Of a stretch of DNA of 41,206 nt, positions 35,303-41,206 are shown in pieces. The notes below the pieces were generated by a model. That model did no database searches. It was not told the origin of the DNA and saw only the letters and a program-made list of their open reading frames with translations. A program made the position numbers and the translations under genes. Origin of the DNA: an uncultured Clostridia bacterium (GTDB lineage Bacteria > Bacillota > Clostridia > TANB77 > CAG-508); assembly GCA_944388655.1 (NCBI GenBank), contig CALXJP010000022.1, positions 1 through 41,206 on the forward strand. The letters are read 5' to 3'. The stretch's first letter is position 1; every line of letters begins with the position of its first letter.

Positions 35303-36476
35303 ATGGAAATAGAAAAATTAAAAAAAGAACAGTGCTATGGATGTAGTGCCTGTATGAATATATGTCCTAAAAAAGCAATAACCATGAAACAAGATGAAAA
35401 AGGTTTTATATATCCTGTAATTGATAAAAGTTTATGCATCCATTGTGGGTTATGTACAAAGGTATGTCCTTCTATACAAAACCAAGAAGTACCATCTGAA
35501 AAATACAGGAAATCCTATGCTTGCAAAAATAAAAATGATGCTGTTCGTATGCAAAGTTCCTCAGGGGGAATTTTTACGCTACTTGCACAATACATACTCA
35601 AACAAAAAGGAGTAGTGTTTGGAGCAAAATGGAATGCAAATTATATGGTAGAACATGCATATATGGAAAAAGAGGAAGAAATTTCACTTTTTCAAGGTTC
35701 AAAATATTTACAAAGTAGCATTCATACCAGCTATCAGCAAGCAAAAACATTTTTAGAAGCAGGAAGAAAAGTCTTATTTACAGGAACTCCCTGTCAAATA
35801 GCAGGATTAAAAACATTCTTAGGGAAAGAATATGAAAATTTATATACCCAAGATTTCATTTGCCATGGTGTACCATCACCAAAATTTTGGGAAAAATATT
35901 TAGCATATAGAACACCAAAAGGTTCAGAAATTACACACATTAACTTTCGTGATAAAGAAAAATATGATTGGAATAATTTTAGCTTAGCTATAGACTTTAA
36001 TAATAAAAAGAGATATAATCGAACCAACACAAAAGACTTTTTCATGCAAGTATTTTTATCGGATATTTGTTTAAGAGATTCTTGTTATGTATGCCATTAT
36101 AAAAATCATCAAACATTGGCAGATATTACATTAGCAGATTTATGGGGAGCAAAAGAAATCATACCCCATATGTATGATGAAAAAGGCGTTTCATTAGTAA
36201 TAACATATACGCCAAAAGGACAAGAACTATTAGAGGCAATTCATCCTTATATAGAAAAACAAGAAATTACTTTAGAAAAAGTAGGAAAATATAATCCAAG
36301 TTTAAGAAAACCAGCAAAAAAACCAGAAAATCGAGAACAATTTTTTATTGACTTAGAACAACAAAACTTTAAAAAGCTAATACAAACCTATAAAAAACGT
36401 TTTATAGGAGTAAAACGATTTTATAGAAAATGTAAAGGAGGAGTGAAAAAAATTATTTTATTTCGGTAAATCATAA
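35303..36476 (+). CDS. FrhB-like protein with two [4Fe-4S] motifs
   Basis: 388 aa if read to the TAA at 36469, or 390 aa if the penultimate CGG causes a +1 shift to the TAA at 36476. CYGCSACMNICP and CIHCGLCTKVCP bind two clusters. SSGGIFTLLAQYI, TGTPCQIAGL, ICHGVPSPKFW, FRDKEKYDWNN and CYVCHYKN..LADITLADLWG align with the fusion's C-terminal module. Family members in F420 hydrogenases carry electrons; function in polysaccharide operons is unknown. Confidence 0.86.
36464..36466 (+). other. in-frame CGG just before a stop
   Basis: The zero frame ends TTT CGG TAA (Phe-Arg-stop). Skipping C gives TTT GGT AAA TCA TAA (Phe-Gly-Lys-Ser-stop). The site neither demands nor excludes a shift, but placement at the gene's very end fits avoidance of CGG inside genes. 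Confidence 0.5.
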
Positions 36477-36486
36477 AGGGGGAAAA

Positions 36487-38967
36487 ATGATGAAAAGAAA
36501 GAAAAGGATGTTTTTCATAGTAAGTATATTACTTACCGTAATTTTATTCATGAGTATATCATCTATTAGTTTTGCAGTAGAAAAAGTAGAAGAATTAAAC
36601 TTGGAAAAGGAAACACAGCCAAGTCAAGCTTTTAGTAAGGAGCCAACAATAACAACATTTTCTATGGCTAAAGCAAGTACATTATGGCAATATGAAGTAG
36701 AAGAAAATGTGGCGACAATCACAGGTTATACAGGAACAGAAACCAGTATTACCATTCCATCAACTATTGATGGATATACAGTTAAAGCAATAGGAAGAGC
36801 AGCATTTTATCAAAATACCAATATAAAAAGTGTTACCATTCCCAATACAGTAGAAGATATTGAAGAAGGAGCTTTTGCAGATTGTACAAACTTATCTAAC
36901 ATCACATTAGGAAATGCCGTACAATATATTGCCCCTTATGCATTTCAAAAAACAAAAATAACTTCCATTAATATTCCAGCAACAGTAGATAATTTGAATT
37001 ATTTAGCATTTTTTCATTGTGAAAATTTAACACAAATTACCATAGCAGAAAATAACAAAGAATATAAGGCAATTAATGGCGTAGTATTTGATAAAGAAGT
37101 AACGCAAATTCTCATCTATCCATATGCTAAAAAAGATACAACATATACTATACCATCCACAGTAAAAAGAATTAGAGAAGAAGCTTTTATGAATAATTAT
37201 TTACAAAAAATTGTTATTCCTAAAAGTGTAGATACCATCAAAACAGATTTATATTGCTTTACTACTCCGGCATTAACTACTATAGAAGTTAGTTCAGAAA
37301 ATCCATATTTTACAAGTGTCAATGGAGTACTTTTTAGTAAAGATAAGAAAACCATTTATGCCTATCCAGCAGGAAAAACAGCAGAAAGTTACACAATTCC
37401 AACAGGAACACAAATTATTGAGCAAAATGCTTTCTTTAAAGCTAAATATTTAAAATATGTTACCATTCCGCAAACAGTAACAACAATGCGAGCAGTTGCT
37501 TTTCGCTATGCAGAGGGATTAGAAGAAATTACCATTCCTTCTAGTGTAACAGAATTTGGTTCAGGAATGTTTGGAGATTGCCCTAATTTAAAAAAGGCAA
37601 CCATTAATGGCAATATGGAAATCCTTTCTTATTTAACTTTTGATGAATGCCCTATGTTAGAAGAAGTAATTGTTAACGGAAATATAGAAAACATTGCAAA
37701 AGGAGCTTTTTATAAATGCCCAAAACTTACCAAAGTTACTTTACCAGATAGTCTTAAAACTATCACCAACCAAGCATTTTTTTACTGTAGATCATTAAAA
37801 GCAATTACTATTCCTAAAAATGTAGAAATTATAGAAGCAGCAGCTTTTTATGATTATACTAGACCACCAGAATATGAAGCAGACATACAATTAGATATTA
37901 GCAAAACACAATTAAAGAAACAGCCAGATGGAAGTTACATAGCAGGTTATAACTATTCTGTAAAAGGAACAAGAGATTATGAAAAGGCATACCAAGTATT
38001 AGATATAGTTAATCAATATAGACAACAAAATGGATTAACCCCCTATGTAATGGATGAATCTTTATTAGAAACAGCTATGGTAAGAGCTGCAGAAACAGTA
38101 GCTTTATTTGACCATACCAGACCAAATGGTATGATGTATGATACCGCAATTACCAGAAGTTGGTCAATTTGTGGAGAAAATATAGCATGTTATCAAAGAA
38201 CAGCACAAGAGGTTATGAATAGCTGGATGAATTCAGATGGTCATAGAGGAAATATTTTAAGAAACTATTTTGACTCTATAGGAATAGGATGCTTCTTAGC
38301 AGATGATGGAAATTATTATTGGACACAAGTATTTATTAAAGGAGAAGGAGAGGCACCTACTACCAAGCCAAGCAACCAAGCTAAGGTAGAAAATATTTTA
38401 ATTAGAAATAGTTATTTACCATTTCGAGATGTACCAGAAAATGAATGGTATTATCAAGCTATACAATATAATGTATCACATCATTATATATTAGGAACCA
38501 ATTCTTCAACATTCCAACCAAATATTAAAATTTCAAGAGCTATGATGGTAACCATTTTATGGAGAATGGTAGGAGAGCCAAAAGTAACAGGAGGAAAAAA
38601 TTTCCCAGATGTGAAAACCAGTGACTATTACTATAATGCCGTAAAATGGGCATCAGCAAAAGGCATCGTAAATGGTTACAATAGTGGAAAATTTGCACCA
38701 AATGATAATATAACGAGAGAACAGCTAGCTGTTATTTTACAAAACTATTCAAAATATATGAAACGAGATGTATCGAAAACAACCAGTTTAAGCAAATTTA
38801 AAGATGGATATAAAACAACAGGCTATGCACAGCCAGCCGTAAAATGGGCAGTAGCAACAGGAGTTATATCAGGAAAAGATAACGGAACCAGATTAGATCC
38901 ACAAGGGACAGCAACTAGAGCAGAAGCAGCAGCTATGATTTATAATTATTTCACAAAAATGAAATAG
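36487..38967 (+). CDS. SLH-anchored surface protein with BspA-like LRRs and a CAP domain
   Basis: 826 aa. Signal peptide (about 1-30), then some fifteen BspA-type leucine-rich repeats (about 70-455; IGRAAFYQNTNIKSVTIP and similar). A CAP/SCP domain follows (about 500-620; IVNQYRQQNGL, ALFDHTRPNG, CGENIAC, SWMNSDGHRGNIL). Three SLH domains end it (about 640-826; FRDVPENEWYY, FPDVKTSDYYYNAV, FKDGYKTTGYAQPAV). BspA LRRs bind host or matrix proteins; SLH anchors to the wall polymer. GGGGG precedes ATGATG at 36487, and either ATG may start. Confidence 0.9.
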   Translation: MMKRKKRMFFIVSILLTVILFMSISSISFAVEKVEELNLEKETQPSQAFSKEPTITTFSMAKASTLWQYEVEENVATITGYTGTETSITIPSTIDGYTVKAIGRAAFYQNTNIKSVTIPNTVEDIEEGAFADCTNLSNITLGNAVQYIAPYAFQKTKITSINIPATVDNLNYLAFFHCENLTQITIAENNKEYKAINGVVFDKEVTQILIYPYAKKDTTYTIPSTVKRIREEAFMNNYLQKIVIPKSVDTIKTDLYCFTTPALTTIEVSSENPYFTSVNGVLFSKDKKTIYAYPAGKTAESYTIPTGTQIIEQNAFFKAKYLKYVTIPQTVTTMRAVAFRYAEGLEEITIPSSVTEFGSGMFGDCPNLKKATINGNMEILSYLTFDECPMLEEVIVNGNIENIAKGAFYKCPKLTKVTLPDSLKTITNQAFFYCRSLKAITIPKNVEIIEAAAFYDYTRPPEYEADIQLDISKTQLKKQPDGSYIAGYNYSVKGTRDYEKAYQVLDIVNQYRQQNGLTPYVMDESLLETAMVRAAETVALFDHTRPNGMMYDTAITRSWSICGENIACYQRTAQEVMNSWMNSDGHRGNILRNYFDSIGIGCFLADDGNYYWTQVFIKGEGEAPTTKPSNQAKVENILIRNSYLPFRDVPENEWYYQAIQYNVSHHYILGTNSSTFQPNIKISRAMMVTILWRMVGEPKVTGGKNFPDVKTSDYYYNAVKWASAKGIVNGYNSGKFAPNDNITREQLAVILQNYSKYMKRDVSKTTSLSKFKDGYKTTGYAQPAVKWAVATGVISGKDNGTRLDPQGTATRAEAAAMIYNYFTKMK
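38566..38967 (+). repeat. direct repeat, copy 1 (SLH-coding)
   Basis: 402 bases encoding SLH domains 2 and 3 with their junction. Copy 2 at 40220-40621 has the same length, with no gaps and mostly silent changes. Confidence 0.85.
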
Positions 38968-38980
38968 AGGGGGAAAAAGA

Positions 38981-40621
38981 ATGAATAAAAAATTCATAAA
39001 AATTAGTTTATTAATTATTTTGGTAATATGTGTACTCATGTTAACCACTTACACATATGCAAGTCCAGCCAATACAGAAGCAGTAGAAATGACTACCATT
39101 ATTACACAACCAAGTGAAGATATGATAGAACAAGGCAAAGTAATGAATGTAGAAAAAATAGAAAAATCAGTAGAAATGTCTGGAGCAAAAGAATTTGCTA
39201 ACCATCTATTTTGGTTATCCAGAGAATATGATATGGAAGATGTGAATCGCGATTTAAAAGAAAAGGTAACTTTACAAAGTACAGATGCTTCTTATCAAAC
39301 TTTAGAAAAAATGGCAAATGGAAAATTGTATTTATACTTAGGTATACATATAAGCAAACCAGAAGGAATGAATAAAATAGAATTATTAAATGACAAGGGA
39401 ATCAATTTACTAGATGTACAAGATTTTAGTTTTTCAGAAAAATTAGCAGATGGTTCTTACCATTATTACTTAGAATATGCATTTAAAAATGGTAATGAAT
39501 GGACACAAGGAGCAGGATTTGCCAATATTAATCAAAAAATGACAGTATGTTATTATGCAAATGAAGAAGATAAAGAGCCAGCATCATCTAGCGAACTTAT
39601 ACTTACTCCAGTAAATGAAACAAAAGCTACTACTACACCATTTGAAAGTTATATATTAACAGAAAATTTGGAATGGAAAAAAGTAGAATATAATCAATTT
39701 GATGAAGGAATTGTAGGCGTAAACGGAGATAAAGCCAAAGAATTAATAGATAACATTAGTTATGATAAAAATACACAAACCGTAACCTTTAATAACATAG
39801 GAACTGGATATGATAATGAACTAATTAGAGTAGCTACACCCAATATTCATGTAATAGGTGAAAATGTATTTGCAGAACTATTTTGTGCAAGTATGAAAAC
39901 AACTATTACAATGGATGCAGGGGCAACCATGAGAACATTTATTACACGACTAGCCACAGATGAATCAGAAGTAAAATATGGAGAAGAAATTGAAGAAACT
40001 TTTCAATATACCTATACAGCTGGAAAAACTATTTATGTAAAAAAGAATAATTATTTAACCAGTACAAAATTACAATTTAAAGATGTAAAAAAAGGCGATT
40101 GGTTTTACGAAGCAGTAAAATATAATACAGAAAGAGGATATATCAGAGGTGCCAATGATACAGAATTTAGACCAAATGTAAAAATCTCAAGAGGAATGAT
40201 AGTTACTATTCTTCACAGAATGGTAGGAGAACCAAAAGTAACAGGAGGAAAAAATTTCCCAGATGTAAAAACAAGCGACTATTACTATAATGCTGTTAAT
40301 TGGGCATCAGCAAAAGGCATTGTCAATGGATATAACAGCGGAAAATTTGCCCCAAATGATGATATAACCAGAGAACAACTAGCCGTTATTTTACAAAATT
40401 ACTCAAAATATATGAAACGAGACGTATCGAAAACAACCAATTTAACAAAATTTAAAGATGGATACAAAACAACAGGTTATGCACAACCAGCAGTAAAATG
40501 GGCAGTAGCAACAGAAGTTATATCTGGAAAAGATAACGGAACAAGGCTAGACCCACAAGGAACAGCAAGCAGAGCAGAAGCAGCAGCTATGATTTATAAT
40601 TATCTGACAAAAATAAAATAG
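38981..40621 (+). CDS. SLH-anchored surface protein with an unrecognised N-terminal region
   Basis: 546 aa. Signal peptide (1-27), a region (about 30-355) with no fold I recognise, rich in beta-prone segments, and three SLH domains at the C-terminus (about 360-546). The last 134 codons are nearly identical to those of the previous gene, base by base, pointing to recent duplication or gene conversion. It follows the previous gene by 13 bases, with AGAGGGGG as ribosome site. Confidence 0.85.
   Translation: MNKKFIKISLLIILVICVLMLTTYTYASPANTEAVEMTTIITQPSEDMIEQGKVMNVEKIEKSVEMSGAKEFANHLFWLSREYDMEDVNRDLKEKVTLQSTDASYQTLEKMANGKLYLYLGIHISKPEGMNKIELLNDKGINLLDVQDFSFSEKLADGSYHYYLEYAFKNGNEWTQGAGFANINQKMTVCYYANEEDKEPASSSELILTPVNETKATTTPFESYILTENLEWKKVEYNQFDEGIVGVNGDKAKELIDNISYDKNTQTVTFNNIGTGYDNELIRVATPNIHVIGENVFAELFCASMKTTITMDAGATMRTFITRLATDESEVKYGEEIEETFQYTYTAGKTIYVKKNNYLTSTKLQFKDVKKGDWFYEAVKYNTERGYIRGANDTEFRPNVKISRGMIVTILHRMVGEPKVTGGKNFPDVKTSDYYYNAVNWASAKGIVNGYNSGKFAPNDDITREQLAVILQNYSKYMKRDVSKTTNLTKFKDGYKTTGYAQPAVKWAVATEVISGKDNGTRLDPQGTASRAEAAAMIYNYLTKIK
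40220..40621 (+). repeat. direct repeat, copy 2 (SLH-coding)
   Basis: Matches 38566-38967 without gaps. The upstream first SLH domains of the two genes are much less alike, so the near-identity begins sharply at MVGEPKVTGGKNF, which fits gene conversion. Confidence 0.85.
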
Positions 40622-40627
40622 AAAAAA

Positions 40628-40666
40628 AGGGGAACTTGACAAATAAAAAGCAAGTTCTCTTTTTAC
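40628..40666 (+). terminator. terminator after the SLH genes
   Basis: GAACTTG (40632-40638) and CAAGTTC (40651-40657) form a 7-bp stem with a 12-base loop, followed by TCTTTTT. Confidence 0.8.
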
Positions 40667-40693
40667 TGTCACCTTTGAAAACATAAAAAATGA

Positions 40694-40722
40694 TTGAATA
40701 TTTATTCCATTCATGATATAAT
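40694..40722 (+). promoter_or_regulatory. promoter of the glucosaminidase-like gene
   Basis: TTGAAT (40694-40699), 17 bases, TATAAT (40717-40722). The -35 region reads TTGAATATTTATTC, like the copA operator half-sites, but the second half breaks (CCA instead of CAA). Confidence 0.7.
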
Positions 40723-40748
40723 TTTTCCAGATAAAGGAGAAATAAAAA

Positions 40749-41206
40749 ATGAAAAATAGTGTAAGAATTTGTGTACTGCTTTTAGTAATTATGGTAATAG
40801 CCAATATATGGTTACCAATACATAGTTTAGCGGTAACCAAAAAGCAAACTATGATAAAACCAATTCAAGCTAATGGTAATGGCATAGAAGCTTTTCCTCA
40901 AAGTTACCAAACTTTACTAAAAAAATTGGTGAATACAACAGGACATACCAATTGGAAATTTCAAGCTTTTTATACAGATATAGATTGGAATGAACTAATT
41001 AGTAAGGAAACCATACATTTAACTAATACAATAGCATTGTCAGATAGTTATCCATCTTCTTGGTATTGTAGTTGCCACCAGCAAGGAGATGTAGGGTATT
41101 ATTGTGCTTCAAAAGAAATGATCAGTTATTATTTAGATCCAAGAAATTTTTTAACAGAGCCAACGATTTTTCAATTTTTAAACTTATCCAATACAACGCA
41201 AGTATC
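40749..41206 (+). CDS. secreted N-acetylglucosaminidase-like protein, partial
   Basis: The first 152 codons of a gene that runs past the window edge. A signal peptide (about 1-28) is followed by FPQSYQTLLKKL, the WKFQAFYTDIDWNELI strand, the SYPSSWY segment, and SYYLDPRNFLTEP, a pattern seen at the start of clostridial LytD-type endo-beta-N-acetylglucosaminidases. The catalytic Glu would lie beyond the window. The CSCHQQGDVGYYC insert has three cysteines, unusual for a secreted Firmicutes protein. AAAGGAG precedes the ATG. Confidence 0.75.
   Translation, partial: MKNSVRICVLLLVIMVIANIWLPIHSLAVTKKQTMIKPIQANGNGIEAFPQSYQTLLKKLVNTTGHTNWKFQAFYTDIDWNELISKETIHLTNTIALSDSYPSSWYCSCHQQGDVGYYCASKEMISYYLDPRNFLTEPTIFQFLNLSNTTQV

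Noticed and set aside
40694..40709. Second copy of the copA operator
   Set aside because: TTGAATATTTATTCCA is imperfect, and the first half is better explained as the -35 box with a 17-base spacer to TATAAT.
1..41206. CRISPR arrays, insertion sequences, rRNA genes
   Set aside because: I saw no regularly spaced repeats, transposase motifs or rRNA sequence in either strand.

Overview
The window looks like a piece of chromosome from a low-GC, Gram-positive Clostridia-type bacterium (Bacillota), most like uncultured gut lineages. The signs are very A/T-rich third codon positions, strong AGGAGG-type ribosome-binding sites, and sigma-A style promoters. Typical Gram-positive envelope genes are also present: LytR-CpsA-Psr, SLH domains, polysaccharide deacetylase, dockerin and a pilin-like leader. 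The species cannot be named from this sequence alone.

Layout. 1-2.1 kb: a pilin-leader surface protein whose C-terminus looks like the variable region of a diversity-generating retroelement (DGR) target. 2.1-3.6 kb (minus): a polysaccharide flippase whose frame is interrupted. 3.7-6.2 kb: copper ATPase and metallochaperone behind a promoter with a palindromic operator. 6.15-9.0 kb: AlkD-like protein, polysaccharide deacetylase, a thioredoxin reductase-like flavoprotein and thioredoxin. 9.0-10.3 kb: a small-gene region with a 44-codon minus-strand unit, a probable type I toxin-antitoxin locus and tRNA-Leu(UAG). 10.3-14.6 kb: two divergent HD-domain paralogues, then a dockerin-tagged amidase and a membrane-anchored surface protein. 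14.6-25.3 kb: RNA methyltransferases, a CYTH protein, a GT39-like membrane protein, a run of nucleotide-sanitising enzymes around a radical SAM protein, a CDF transporter and an LCP ligase. 25.4-40.6 kb: a cell-surface polysaccharide operon (initiating transferase, Glf, Wzy, three pyruvyltransferase-family modules, two FrhB-like Fe-S modules, GT2, Wzx) followed by two SLH-domain surface proteins. The window ends inside a glucosaminidase-like gene.

How the genes fit together. The polysaccharide operon probably makes a pyruvylated, galactofuranose-containing wall polymer. LCP could attach it to peptidoglycan, and SLH proteins typically bind such pyruvylated polymers. The amidase, deacetylase and glucosaminidase remodel the wall.

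Main discovery candidate. Four clearly recognisable genes are broken at five places, and at every one the zero-frame codon is CGG. Dropping the C, so that translation resumes on GGN in the +1 frame, restores a full-length family member each time. Reading the window by eye I found only one other in-frame CGG, the last sense codon of the FrhB-like gene, where a +1 shift is also tolerated. CGT, CGC and CGA are used normally for Arg. This suggests CGG is unassigned in this organism and causes +1 frameshifting, or that CGGN is read as a four-base codon, rather than five independent mutations. One further break, in the CYTH gene, is of a different kind (GGGG, -1).
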